Of a DNA stretch of 64,000 nucleotides, positions 44,318 to 55,189 are shown piece by piece (position 1 is the first letter of the stretch; every line of letters starts with the position of its first letter). The DNA is taken from the NCBI GenBank assembly GCA_018340375.1, contig JAFFJZ010000026.1, positions 2,852,001 to 2,916,000 of the forward strand, given 5' to 3'. The position numbers and the translations under genes are program-made. The notes beneath the pieces were generated by a model. The model worked only from the letters and a program-made list of their open reading frames with translations. It did not search any database and was not told the DNA's origin. This DNA is from Gonatopus flavifemur. Lineage: Eukaryota; Arthropoda; Insecta; Hymenoptera; Dryinidae.

Positions 44318-46011
44318 GGCATTCTGAACTTTCTCATAATTCAATAAACCTTTATAATTGAATATCAAGTCTTTTACAAATTTCCTATTGAAAAAGATGA
44401 AGATCATAGAGTTTTGTTCATCGTTTTCTATAAGGGATTTTCCATACTCGATACAATCGATTAGTTCTTCCATACATAAGAGATCGTTTGTATGAATGCA
44501 TTTTTACAGTCGATATTCACATATTTTGAGTTAATAAATAATTTACTCCATTATCCACGAGCAATTCATGAATTTTTACACACTCCTCTTCTTGAGAGTT
44601 ACATCACTTTGTTATATACGAAACTTTAACCTCAAAATCATATGATATGTCATTTATTCTCACATATTATATGTTTTTCTGCATTGAAATGAATTACTAA
44701 CTGATTGATACATTGAATAATTCACTTCACTTCTTAATCACTCTCCAAATCTCGTACACGCGCCTATTCAATCGATTCATGAGAGAAAATATACTACTAA
44801 TTGTATCTTGGACATTATTTTTGTCCAAAGGCGTTTACAAATTCAGGAAGACCCTGATTGAATCCTTGTTGATCGAAGTTCATGGTATTCGTTATAAATT
44901 CTTTTGGGCAGAACAGGACTACATTTTGAACTTCCATAAAGATTCATATTCACTGTCATAACGGGTGGTCTTCACGAATTACTTCGTGCATTTTCTATGT
45001 GTACTTCAAGAACTTCCCCATGTATTCATCGAGAATTATTTTGATACTCTATATATTCATTTAGAACACTCCATGAATTCATAGAAATGAATTCCGTAGG
45101 TATTCTTTAGTCTAAATTATCTGTGAACTCAAAAAGGACTTGTGTGCTGTCTGGGGTATGTTGAATTCAAAATGGAGAATGTGATGAAGAAACAAAAACA
45201 TATACACACATATTCACATAAATGAGGTAAAAGAAATGACAATGACCACCAATAATCATGAGAACATTTTTATTCAATCAAACGATGGAATATGAATTAT
45301 GTTTATTTATGTTGTTTTATACAGTTATCCTCAAGTTTTTCATTTGGGACATAAATTTCACATCTCATTTCTAATATTATCAATATAATAAATCACAAAT
45401 AAGTGTAAAAACATAGTTGCAGATGACAATAATAAAGATGCACAGCAGTAAATTTTCGTTGATTTGAAAATCTTCTGTCTCACTTTCGCGTAGATACACT
45501 CTCGGTCGTTCGTTCGTTCGGAAATCATCGGCGAACGTCGGGGGATGGTTTACGTACGCACGCTTATAATTCGCCGTAGAATCGAATAATGTTTTGGATA
45601 CAAATCAATCATTCTTCCCATACTAAATCGGATTTTAGGAATATCAAAGAATATGCCATACTGGTATTGCTTTAATCAACTGAAGTTGTTGTGAAGTTTT
45701 AAATAATACATTCTGATTCATACCGTTACGGATAGCGATATATGTTATTATGAATAAATGATATATATGTTTTAATATTTTTGCCATCAGTATGGTACTT
45801 TTGAAAGACCCGTCTCTCAAAATTGAATTCACAAATATTAAACTTCCAAAGTCGAATTGCATATCTTCTCATTGGTTCAAGACTAACGCTCGGACTCTAG
45901 ACATTATGATAATATTTTCCACAAATGATGACAGTTTTCTCAATTCTGTTTTCTCCGTGTAAATAAACTGAAATTGATCGCATCGCAGCCGAGTGGAACA
46001 TTTTAAATGCA
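44318..46011. other. Gene-free AT-rich interval
   Basis: No supported gene. 45000-45170 belongs to the AAGAATTC-rich family and ends with GTGTGCTGTCTGGGG, a possible inverted partner of the CCCATACAGCACA end at 40709 on the far side of the LINE. 45500-45600 is a GC-richer pocket with CGTTCGTTCGTTCG. TTTTCTCCGTGTAAATA near 45945 is an isolated MITE-like end. Confidence 0.45.
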
Positions 46012-47207
46012 CGAAGAAGTCATGACCACGTACCAAGAAAAGTTCCAGGCCGAAAATACATTCCGGTAATATTTCAAAGTTGAAAACTTCAAATATTGTT
46101 GAACGATAATTACATGAAATGGAAATGTGTCGAATCCCAATACTCCCCTCAATTATGTACGTACGGCCACTTGTGATTCGATAATTTGATTAATGAAAGG
46201 AACTGTGACCTTTTCAGAGACGACAAGTTCCGAATTTCAACATCTTTGCCATCTTTGTTCAAATTTACTGATTTAATAGAACGATTCAACTGCTCTAAAT
46301 ACATGGTCAATCAAGCGGTAAAATTGAGAGATGAAAAGGGAGTACTTTCTGTGCCTGACGCACAAACCGGAAATGCACTCCCAAATGAAACGATCGCTGC
46401 AATAAAGCAGTTTCATCTATGTGAGCAAAACTCAACAGAACTCCCAGGAATGGCATATCATGTCTTGATTAAAAGGAGTGATGGCTTTAAAGAAAAAACC
46501 CAGAAAAGACTTCTTTATTGCAACTCACATTTGTGTCAATAACGTACTTGGTAGTTATAAAATTCTATTAGGATATCCTTAAATAATCATTCAGACAATA
46601 ACGAACTGAGAGAAAATGCTCGCAAAATGATTATCGACAACCAAGCCAAAAATTGTATAATTTCCTCGCACTGTGAAATTCCAGTCTCGCGCAAAATCAT
46701 GCCATAACGCGAGTTGCTTCACTAAAACGTTCATAACTTCCACAATTTTGAAGGCTCCTTGAATTTTAAATATGGAAAATGTTCGTGAAGAATGCAGCTA
46801 CGACATATTCTTCTAAAAAAAAAATCGAAAACCGGGCCTTTCGGGATAAATCGACTTTTTTGAGAAAAATAATTTTTTTTCCAAAACATTTTGGGGAAAA
46901 CAATTTTTTTTCCAAAAAATTTTGGGAAAAATAATTTTTCAAAAATTTCCCCAAAAAGAGAATTTAGTTCAGCAGATGTTTGAATTCTGCCAGAATTTTA
47001 TTTCATCTCCCTGTTGAGATAATAGAAAATGAATGGAAATGTGATTTCTTCTTTGTTTGTACTGTGAAATCCATACAACTGCATGAAAAAGGCTAATATT
47101 TGGGGGTTTGTCTTTGTTCGAGCACCTCTTTGACCCCACCAAACTTGGCCCAAATCGGAAACATGTCTGTTTTTTTTCAACCGATCTGACGTGGAATGCC
47201 CCATATA
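46012..47207 (+). mobile_element. Internally deleted relative (copy B) of the 36253-39461 transposon
   Basis: Inverted relative to copy A. It starts within the exon encoding the EEVMATYQEKFQ segment, keeps the next intron (donor after ATTCCG near 46065, acceptor TTTTCAG before AGACGACAAG near 46217), and the exon with SKYMVNQAVKLR and GVLSVPDAQTGNALP. At about 46525 it jumps straight to the noncoding 3' block matching 36258-36840. The shared end GCATTCCACGTCAG (inverted) is at about 47190. The open frame 46186-46542 is a truncated protein. This is the pattern of a non-autonomous deletion derivative. Confidence 0.75.
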
Positions 47208-47751
47208 TTAGAATATTTTGACTATTTCAAAGTCGTTCCAATGTATCCCGTTTACATGGGTTCAGCGCCCTCGCAATTTGTTGGCGTTGCGAATTCAGCA
47301 ACAATGACGTATGATCGTATTTGTTCTGTTTTCATTTGTTCATTATCCTTCCAATGTCTTCTCGTGCGTGAAGATTGTTTCTTCATTTTCTAATCAAAGC
47401 TATTGTAAGTGCGTTTTATTGTATTTATTATTGTTAGAAGATTTTATTGTTTCTATTGTTTTTTGCATACTTTTGAATTTTGTCCTTTGATCATTCAATT
47501 CTTCTTATTATTATATTCTTTTCACTATCTCATTATTTGTTTATTATCATATTGCACGTATTTTTTTTATTGCATTTTTCATTATATTTTCTTATTACTT
47601 GTTACATAACGTTATATTTTCTTATTATATCCAATGTCTCTTTGTACATTATACATTTTTCCCTACATTGAACATTTTTTATCAACTCTAATATCTTCAA
47701 TTCGATTGATTTGTTCCATCTCATTCTTGTTTCATCAATCCATATGAAGTG

Positions 47752-48229
47752 ATGGAGCCTCATGAAAACAAAGAATATTTGGAACGATTGAATCTTTCTA
47801 AGCAATCCGTCAATCCAGATTTTCGCAAATATATCAACATAATAGACGATACAGAAAGTGGTTTTTTTTGCACTCTGTGTGAAACAAATTATTCAGGGGG
47901 TAATTCCGAAGTTGAAAAGCATCTCGCTTCTAAAAAAACATCAAGCAAAGGCGCATTCCCCTGTTGAAACAGAACAAAATGTTGTAAATGAGCGGCAGAG
48001 AGTATGTACACTGAAATTGCCAGTGTCATTAGTGAACGATCCACGATACCATCCGTACTCACACGCGGTCCCGGGTCAACAGAATAATTTCAAGTGCTCC
48101 GCATGTTCTAAGAGTTACACAAGTGGGGCATCTCAAGTGAATCTCCATTTCGGAAGATCGAAACATTTGGAGGATGTGAAGAAATTGAATTCAACGGCAC
48201 TGTTATATAACGGGTTTTTCCGTGGGTAA
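47752..48229 (+). pseudogene. Two-zinc-finger protein fragment, frameshifted
   Basis: ATG at 47752 begins MEPHENKEYLERL. A first finger FFCTLCETNYSGGNSEVEKHL is followed by a frameshift in an A run near 47935; the next frame restores a His-containing continuation (KKHQAKAH). A second finger, FKCSACSKSYTSGASQVNLHFGRSKHLEDV, has C-x2-C-x12-H-x5-H spacing similar to U1/matrin-type fingers. The frame stops at 48227. It could be a mobile-element or host gene remnant; an upstream T-rich tract (47400-47740) gives no help. Confidence 0.5.
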
Positions 48230-48253
48230 AAGACGAAAAATCCCGTTATATAC
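48202..48253. repeat. Short palindrome at the end of the zinc-finger fragment
   Basis: TTATATAACGGG and CCCGTTATATA arms with AAAA-containing inner blocks surround a short loop. It overlaps the end of the zinc-finger frame and may have truncated it. Confidence 0.55.
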
Positions 48254-49068
48254 GTAAAAGAAAATGAAGTACTTCCCTAACCGGAGTGGCTCGATTGGAA
48301 AAGCGAGTGGGTACCCGCTCCTGGTTTCAAGCTCTCGATAAGATATAAATTCTCTTATCTTGCACCCCCAGTGTAGTGGTTAAAGGTTAAAGTGAAAGAA
48401 ATTCAGATGTGGAGGAATTAGTTCAACAAATGCTTTATTCCATTCAAAGAATCCATGGAAAACATGAAACAGATGAGATTTTGTTTATAAACATACATAT
48501 GAGAATTTCCGAAAAATGATCTGAATGTACAGTGAGTAAAACAGGTATAATCTTGGTTTATTGATGTTTCGAGGAGAATCTTTTTTCATTTTTAAAATCC
48601 TCCCAAATTATTTTTCTAATCTTTTATAATCGATCTATCCTCATATGTATCATCACGAGACTTCAACCATGGCTCGCATGAATAGAATCTTTGTTTTAAG
48701 CATTCCATAATGAGAGAATTTTTGCGTCAAAGTTATTGACTATCTGGTGAGAAATTGAAAAATGTAGGATGAGATGCAAATAATATGAATACAATTCTCA
48801 GCAACAAATGTTTGTAGTCAATCAATTGTATAATTTCATTTGATTTTGAAAGCTCGCGGGTCTTTTATTATGTCTACGCGCTAGGAAGAGAAATTCAAAC
48901 CCGTCACTATGACGACGTATATATATGACATCACCAGCCAAAATCATATTTTGTACGAAAACCGACGGAATCGCTAGAATGAGAAGAGACAAAGAAACAT
49001 CCACATTTCTCCTCCCTCAATTTGTCGACCGCGATCGACGTTTCCCAAGTAAAACCGAACAACGCATA
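48254..49068. other. Gene-free interval, possible tRNA-related SINE trace
   Basis: Near 48285-48350 a TGGCTCGATTGG phrase is followed about 40 bp later by GGTTTCAAGCTC, loosely like polymerase III A and B boxes; a tRNA-derived SINE is possible but unproven. 48980-49068 is GC-richer and continues across the transposon insertion into 51106. No gene supported. Confidence 0.3.
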
Positions 49069-49070
49069 TA

Positions 49071-51103
49071 CAGGGTGGGGGCATTTAAAGTGTCGCGGGC
49101 GTTTTTTCCAAAAATGAAATGAGATACAAGGAAATTTTTCGGACAAAAATTGTAGGGTATCGAGGGGGGCATCCGATGGTGGCCTTGGCTTTGACCTCAA
49201 ATCTCATCTTCAAGGGCATTCTGAGGTCAACTCTTGTTTTTTGAATAGCATCTCATATTTTTTACTGCAGATTTGGATTCTAGGTCAAAAACCAAGGAAC
49301 TTTTGTCTGAACCATTTTCCTGAAATCCGCAAAGATGGCGCTCTAATCGATATTGTTCCATACTGAATCTGACATTAGAATAACTCGAGAACGAAGGGTC
49401 TTGGAGGAGAATGTTTCGGACAAAAGTTGTCTGATTCCAAGGGGGACCCCTTGAACTGAAACGGAGGTGATGGGGTATAACACACAAAACACAACACATT
49501 TCAATCGTCTACATCACTTGGATAATTTTAATGCAGTAGATGCTCAAAATGATGGCCTTCGACTTCAATACACATTTCGAAACGTTTCACAAAAGATTGC
49601 TGAACTCGTGCTAAAATATCTTCATTGATGCTCGCGCATGCATTGATGATTCGTTGACGGATATTCTCAGGTGTAGTCGGTGCTCGTTGATAAACTGTAT
49701 CTTTCATGTATCCCCATAAAAAAAAATCTGGAGAAGTAAGATCCAGAGAACGGGCAGGCCAATGAACTGGTCCACGACGTCCTATCCATCGTCCAGGATA
49801 ATCTCTGTCCAATATTTCTCGAGCTGTGACTGCATAATGGGATGGACAACCATCGTGTTGATACCACATATTCAATCGTTCCTGAATAGGTATGTCTTCA
49901 AGTAATGTTGGAAGTACTTGATCTAAGAAATGTCTGTACTTCTCTCCATTTAGCGTATCTGCAATGAAGTACGGTTCAATTACTCGAGATCGAAAAATAC
50001 CACACCAAACATTCACAGCCCATTGTCTTTGATGCTCTACTTGACGTAACCATCTTGGATTTTCTGTCGCCCAGTAATGCATATTATGTCGATTTACTTG
50101 ACCATGATTGGTGAACGTCGACTCATCAGAAAATAATATGTTGATGAAGTTGTTATTGTGCATTTGCGCTAGACCCCATCGACAAAACTGTACACGATTT
50201 TCGAAATCATCACCGTGAAGGTCTTGATGCAAACAAATGTGATACGGATGGAATTTGTGACGTTTCAGTATTCGAAGAACACTTCTTCGAGAAATTCCCG
50301 AATGGAGTTCAATTTCACGAGAGCTCACGTGTGGATTATTGGCTACTGCAGCTAGTACATTAACTTCCGCATTTTCTCCGCTAACAGTTCTCATTCGATG
50401 TCGTTTTTCCCTTGTAACACTCCCCGTTTCTGAGAATAATTTTGTAATGCGTTGAAAATACCTAATGGATAGCGTTGTTCTTTCAGGAAATCGTTCTGCA
50501 TACAAGTCATATGCTTGTCTGGGGTTCTTATGCACTTCACCGTAAATGTAGATCATATCGATCTTTTCAGAAACCGTGTATCGGATATCCATGATTTTCA
50601 ATTTGTCATAAACCAAGTAATAATCAAATGTAACTGACAAACTGACTTTCAAAATCGTGAATTTCCACTGAACCCCGTCGTTTGTTTACATCGCGTGAGC
50701 TCTGAATGGTGGTGATGTAGACGATTGAAATGTGTTGTGTATTGACAACTTTTGTACGAAACATTCTTTCGCAAGACCCTTCGTTTTCGAGTTATTTGAA
50801 TGTCAGATTCAAAATGGAACAATATCGATTAGAGCGCCATTTTTGCGGATTTCAGGAAAATGGTTCAGACAAAAGTTTCTTGGTTTTTGACCTAGAATCC
50901 AAATCTGCAGTAAAAAATATGAGATGCTATTTAAAAAACAAGAGTTGATCTCAGAATGCCCTTGAAGATGAGATTTGAGGTCAAAGCCAAGGCCACCATC
51001 GGATGTCCCCCTCGGTACCCTACAACTTTTGTCCGAAAAATGTTTTCGTATCCCACTTTATTTTTGGAAAAAATGCCCGCGACACTTTAAATGCCCCACC
51101 CTG
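49071..51103 (-). mobile_element. Long-TIR Tc1/mariner-like transposon (copy 2), intact
   Basis: Ends CAGGGTGGGGGCATTTAAAG and its complement, flanked by TA at 49069-49070 and 51104-51105. TIR arms are about 390-440 bp (49071-49515 and 50715-51103); the left arm has about 60 bp extra near 49430-49490. The transposase is uninterrupted. Shared TIR blocks tie it to the element at 33569-35773 as a sister family member. Confidence 0.93.
49528..50592 (-). CDS. Tc1/mariner-like (DUF4817-type) transposase, intact
   Basis: ATG at 50592 gives 354 aa; the frame is open further upstream to 50652 but only with a TTG. N-terminal DUF4817-like helices (SEKIDMIYIYGEVHKNPRQAYDLY) and a second helix-turn-helix (VSSREIELHSGISRRSVLRIL) precede the catalytic core. 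Acidic positions are ILFSDESTF (first), WYQHDGCPSHY (second) and SLDLTSPDFFLWGY (third), with 36 residues between the last two Asp by my count. WAVNVWCGIF is the conserved strand between. No stops or frameshifts. It would bind its own TIRs and cut and paste the element at TA. Confidence 0.92.
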   Translation of the reverse strand: MDIRYTVSEKIDMIYIYGEVHKNPRQAYDLYAERFPERTTLSIRYFQRITKLFSETGSVTREKRHRMRTVSGENAEVNVLAAVANNPHVSSREIELHSGISRRSVLRILKRHKFHPYHICLHQDLHGDDFENRVQFCRWGLAQMHNNNFINILFSDESTFTNHGQVNRHNMHYWATENPRWLRQVEHQRQWAVNVWCGIFRSRVIEPYFIADTLNGEKYRHFLDQVLPTLLEDIPIQERLNMWYQHDGCPSHYAVTAREILDRDYPGRWIGRRGPVHWPARSLDLTSPDFFLWGYMKDTVYQRAPTTPENIRQRIINACASINEDILARVQQSFVKRFEMCIEVEGHHFEHLLH

Positions 51104-51105
51104 TA

Positions 51106-52503
51106 TATATCTCGCATGCTGTCCGATGGTGGGGATGGCTCACCGACGAGAGCTCGTATGTGTTAGTGCGTGACGTAGCAATTGAATTTTCCCAGATGCT
51201 TAAATATCGCAACACTGCTCGAGCGAATATTTTGGATCGCAGTATCGAAGTATCGAAGTATCGGATTATCGCATGCGCCAAAATAACACGGGACAGCCTG
51301 TTTTCAGAACAAGACGGAGGTATGAATCGTGACAAATGCTCGCGTCCGCTAGGATCGTGGCAGTCTCCCGCGTGAAAAATGAACCCTCTTGGGATAATAA
51401 GGAGGTGCCAGCGCGAGTGTCGTCACTTCTCGATCCGGTCCAGTCTATTAACATCAGACATTCGGCTGGAAAAGTGAGAGAAGTCAGGTCGTTGTACCTA
51501 GTACACGACTTCGTAGATAGGTTTCGCGTAGGGGAGGTGGTAGACGGTTATACACCGTCACAGAGTAAACGCTGGACATAGGTGGACACACTCCTCTTTG
51601 GGCCATAGCGGCAAAGCACAGACGACCACGGGAATCAGCTAATAGCCACCCTCTTACGGCTAAAAACATGACGAGGCCACTCTCTCACGGCCAGAATGAT
51701 TACGAAGCCTGTGATAGGTCAAATAGTGAAAGTCACTAGAATCACTGGGTCAAATATACAATTTTGATATTTTGATCGTGGTTAAAGTTCAGATGGTCTC
51801 CATCCGAGCCAATTAGAAAATTCGGCCGTCTTAACGTTTTATATTCCGCCCAATCGCGTACGCGGAACATTCGTTTACAAAATACAGTAGCTTCCGTTGG
51901 ATCCGGTACTCTATTCGTTTAGCTAACTCCGCGCATGATTAGGTCATGTGTGCACACGGTTAATTAAGTTAAATTCCGGACTCATAAGTCTATAGTCTAT
52001 AACTTAACACGTTTGTAACTAAGAAGTTGGATTGGTTATTTCTTGTGTATTTGAGTTTAAGTTTGATTTGAATTTATGTTCTGTACCAAAACTTCCTTGA
52101 TTAAGCAGAGTCCTGCAAAACCAGAATAAATATGGTCATTCAACCTATTTGGTCCGTTTTCTTTAGTGGTCTGTGACCTGCGTTCCCCGGGTCACTTTTC
52201 AAGAACCCTGGAATTCGACGAGCCAGAGGCATTTAATGGGAGTTGATTGAGGTCTTCGATTAGAGATGATTGAAATCATCAACGTATGCATTCAGAGTCA
52301 CTTTGAAACGTCACAGCACAAATGATCAATTCGAATTTATGAAGACTTCTGAAAGACCTCTTGAACAGTCCCCGTTATGCGACTTACAATGAATTCCATA
52401 TGAATACAATGGGTTCCGAAAGAGAACATATTGAATGCCTAAACCCACACATCACCCAATGTCTCATTAATAATTCTAGAATATTACAACCCGGGGAAAA
52501 AAT
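51106..52503. other. GC-rich non-coding region, possible LTR remnant
   Basis: 51106-52200 is clearly GC-richer than its flanks and lacks a long frame. It contains TTTTATATTCCGCC (TATA-like) near 51838, AATAAATATGG near 52124, and TTTGGTCCG followed by GTGACCTGCGTTCCCCGGGTCA near 52150-52190. These could be the promoter, polyadenylation signal and primer site of a retroelement LTR. No second copy exists in the window, so the call is weak. TATCGAAG is repeated at 51243. 52250-52420 resembles the AAGAATTC family. Confidence 0.35.
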
Positions 52504-52600
52504 TCCATATATGGACCCATATATGGATTCATATATGCATTCATATATGAGCATATATGGATTTTGGCTGTATATGTTCATATATGGTCATATATGAAAG
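52504..52600. repeat. Cluster of CATATATG palindromic octamers
   Basis: Seven exact CATATATG copies plus one variant within 97 bp, spaced mostly 11-16 bp. It is a degenerate tandem repeat with a self-complementary unit. Confidence 0.8.
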
Positions 52601-52925
52601 TGGGGAATCTATCAGCATTGATCTCACTTCTCTCTCCTTTGGTTTTCCATCACATTCCATGTAAAATTGTGACATTTTTTTGTCCATATAGATAGATAGA
52701 CAGATAGATAAGTTTATTATTATGCCCTAGGAAAACCTATGGGGCAAATACAGTAAAGTATTTTACAGCGGTTCTAAATAACAAGCAACAATAAAAAGAA
52801 CTCATAGAACTAATTAAAAGCTGATGAATTCCCTCCACATGCTCTCTAGATCTAAATAATTCATTCCATTTTATACTACCATTCACAATTCAAACATAAA
52901 ATCATCATTCGAGTTATTGACCCAA

Positions 52926-54881
52926 TCATGAGTATCTATTACTGAGAAGATGATGTAGATCTCTTTTGAAGGAAGCAAGAGTTGGCTGATTCCGAATGTG
53001 GGTTGGGAGTGAGTTCCAAAGTCTTGCAGCCGAAATCGTAAATGATTTCCCATACGTTGAGGTACGATGGAGGGGGATAACTAGAGCGTTACGATCAGAT
53101 CTAGTATCGAAGGTTGAGTGTTGATAGGTGAATTTGAAACGATTATATAAAGATGACGGTAATCGTGTTCTCAACATCTGATATACAGATGAACCAAGAA
53201 AGTATTCACGTCGTTCCTTCAACTTCAACCAACGTAACCTCAGAAAATAGGGAGTTATGTGTTCATCTCGCTCAACATTGAAAATGAAACGGACGAAAGC
53301 ATTAAAGGAGCGTTGTAGTTTCAGATTCTCTGTCTCCGTTATATCCGTGAAAACAAGACAGCAATAGTCAAAATAAGGGATAATTAGACTAGATACCAAT
53401 TTAGCTCTCATGTTGATTGAGAGAAGGTTGCCATTCAGTCTTAACTGATATAGGGCACGATGAATTTTTCTCCGTAGATCTAATACATGTTCATTCCGAT
53501 TCAACGCTGAAGAAAGAGTGACACCCAACGTTTTGATTCGATTGACATAGGGAATCGAACCATCCCCGACACAGATTTTAGGTAAGTTGTAAATTTCGAG
53601 CGAATTGATGTACGTAGAAGATCCAAGGATCATGCATTGTGTTTTGTTGGGATTTAATTTCAAAGAGTTATTATTGCACCACTCAACAATGCATTCTATT
53701 TCAAGATTAATCAACACAATAGTATCACTCAATAAATGAGGAAGACAATGGAGATATATTCGTAAATCATCTGCATATTTACATATTTTACAAAACTGTA
53801 TGGACTCATTGATATCTTCCAGATGAAGAGCGAATAACAGTGGTCCCAACACTGAACCTTGGGGCACACCTGAGTTGACTGGGATCCAGCTAGTAATCCC
53901 TGCCGGAGTTTTGACCGCTTGATACCTTCCAGCTAGATAACTCCAGAACCAGCACAATACAGATCTAGATATCTTAAATTTTGCAAGTTTTTTAATCAGC
54001 AACGCATGATCAACAGTGTCGAATGCTTTAGAGAAGTCAAAACACACAAGTATCGTTACCATACGCTGATCAACTCTCTTACGAATATCATCAATAATAT
54101 TGATGAGTGCTGTTTGTGTAGAATTATGCTTAGCGAAACCAAATTGATGAGAGTCTAGCAACTCATTCTTCCTCAAGTAAGTAAGAAGATGATGGTGTAC
54201 AAGTTTTTCTAAGATTTTACTGCACTCGCATAGTATAGAAATTGGACGAAATTCAGTGACATTCGCTGGATTTTTCGTTTTCGGTACAGGAGTAATATAT
54301 GAGTATTTCCAAACTTGAGGGAATTCACAATTAGTGAATGAGTAATTTATGATATCGAGAAGTGCAGTCGAGGTGGAGGGAACACAATAGGAGAGAAATC
54401 TACTAGGTAGTCCATCAGGGCCAAAAATGGAAGATTGTGAGAAACGTAAGTAAGGTCGCAAATCAGCATGTGTGGCGTACGGGAAATAAAATAGTGAATC
54501 ATCAAATGTATGAAAACCATCGAGCAGACTAGGTCTATCCGATGGGGCACTATTATAAACCGAAGAAAAATACTGCTGGAGGTCTTCTGGTGAGAACTTG
54601 TTAACTGTGCTAGTGTGAGATTTCCCATCTTTGATTATTTTCAAGCTTCTGAGTTCTCTCCACAGCTGCCTCGATCCCTCAGCTTGGGAAAGTCGCATCT
54701 CAAAAAATTCCTTTTTAGATTGCCTCATTAGGAAGATGACTAGATTTCTCAGTCTGCTGTATTCTAACCGATAATGATTGTCGAATTCTGGATAAGAACA
54801 TCGTTGATAATGTCGTCGCGCCTGGTTTCGCAATTTGATAAATTCTTTGATTTCTTTATTAATCCAAGGGACATATTTCAT
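52926..54881 (-). CDS. CR1/Jockey-like LINE reverse transcriptase
   Basis: 651 codons open. Residues about 1-140 are the region before the RT (PWINKEIKEFIKLRNQARR). The RT core shows FGPDGLPSRFL, SYITPVPKTKNP, EFRPISILCECSKILEKL, HQFGFAKHNSTQTAL, VCFDFSKAFDTVDH (motif A), NSGVPQGSVLGPLLFAL, and ICKYADDLRIY (motif C, YADD), then LKLNPNKTQCMILG and a C-terminal domain ending PTLASFKRDLHHLL. The frame is intact over the RT, but the upstream endonuclease is deleted, so the start shown is not a natural one. Confidence 0.9.
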   Translation of the reverse strand: MKYVPWINKEIKEFIKLRNQARRHYQRCSYPEFDNHYRLEYSRLRNLVIFLMRQSKKEFFEMRLSQAEGSRQLWRELRSLKIIKDGKSHTSTVNKFSPEDLQQYFSSVYNSAPSDRPSLLDGFHTFDDSLFYFPYATHADLRPYLRFSQSSIFGPDGLPSRFLSYCVPSTSTALLDIINYSFTNCEFPQVWKYSYITPVPKTKNPANVTEFRPISILCECSKILEKLVHHHLLTYLRKNELLDSHQFGFAKHNSTQTALINIIDDIRKRVDQRMVTILVCFDFSKAFDTVDHALLIKKLAKFKISRSVLCWFWSYLAGRYQAVKTPAGITSWIPVNSGVPQGSVLGPLLFALHLEDINESIQFCKICKYADDLRIYLHCLPHLLSDTIVLINLEIECIVEWCNNNSLKLNPNKTQCMILGSSTYINSLEIYNLPKICVGDGSIPYVNRIKTLGVTLSSALNRNEHVLDLRRKIHRALYQLRLNGNLLSINMRAKLVSSLIIPYFDYCCLVFTDITETENLKLQRSFNAFVRFIFNVERDEHITPYFLRLRWLKLKERREYFLGSSVYQMLRTRLPSSLYNRFKFTYQHSTFDTRSDRNALVIPLHRTSTYGKSFTISAARLWNSLPTHIRNQPTLASFKRDLHHLLSNRYS

Positions 54882-55160
54882 ATTATTTGATCGGTTTGAA
54901 ACAACAGGAGATTTAGTATAGAAGCAGACACCACCTCCTCCACGTCCAACTCTATCACATCGAGTGATATTATACCCTTCGATTGAGCAGAAGGAGTCAT
55001 CAATATCAGGCTTGAGCTATGTTTCAGAAACCGCAATCACATCATAATCGTTTTGAAGGACGAAATCGAGGAATTCAGAGAAGTGAGCTATGATAGATTG
55101 TGCATTTACATGACACAGCAAAAGTGAATTGCAATTCGTATAAACATTCGAGGAAAGAGC
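54882..55160 (-). pseudogene. Endonuclease remnant of the CR1/Jockey-like LINE
   Basis: In the frame leading into the reverse transcriptase: LLLCHVNAQSIIAHFSEF, DVIAVSET then TAG (Trp in the family, SETWL), LKPDIDDSFCSIEGY, GRGGGGVCFYTK. These are the first blocks of an APE-type endonuclease. The next 100-plus residues with the GDFN and SDH motifs are absent, and the frame passes straight to the pre-RT region at 54881, so an internal deletion has removed most of the nuclease. Confidence 0.75.
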
Positions 55161-55189
55161 GGGTGGAGGTCCATAACCTCAGATCAGCT

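Noticed and set aside
48285..48350. tRNA gene
   Set aside because: Weak A-box and B-box-like phrases only; no cloverleaf could be drawn, so at most a SINE trace.
52926..52960. (TCTA)n run as an independent microsatellite
   Set aside because: The run at 52688-52712 sits exactly at the 3' end of the minus-strand LINE and is better explained as its tail.
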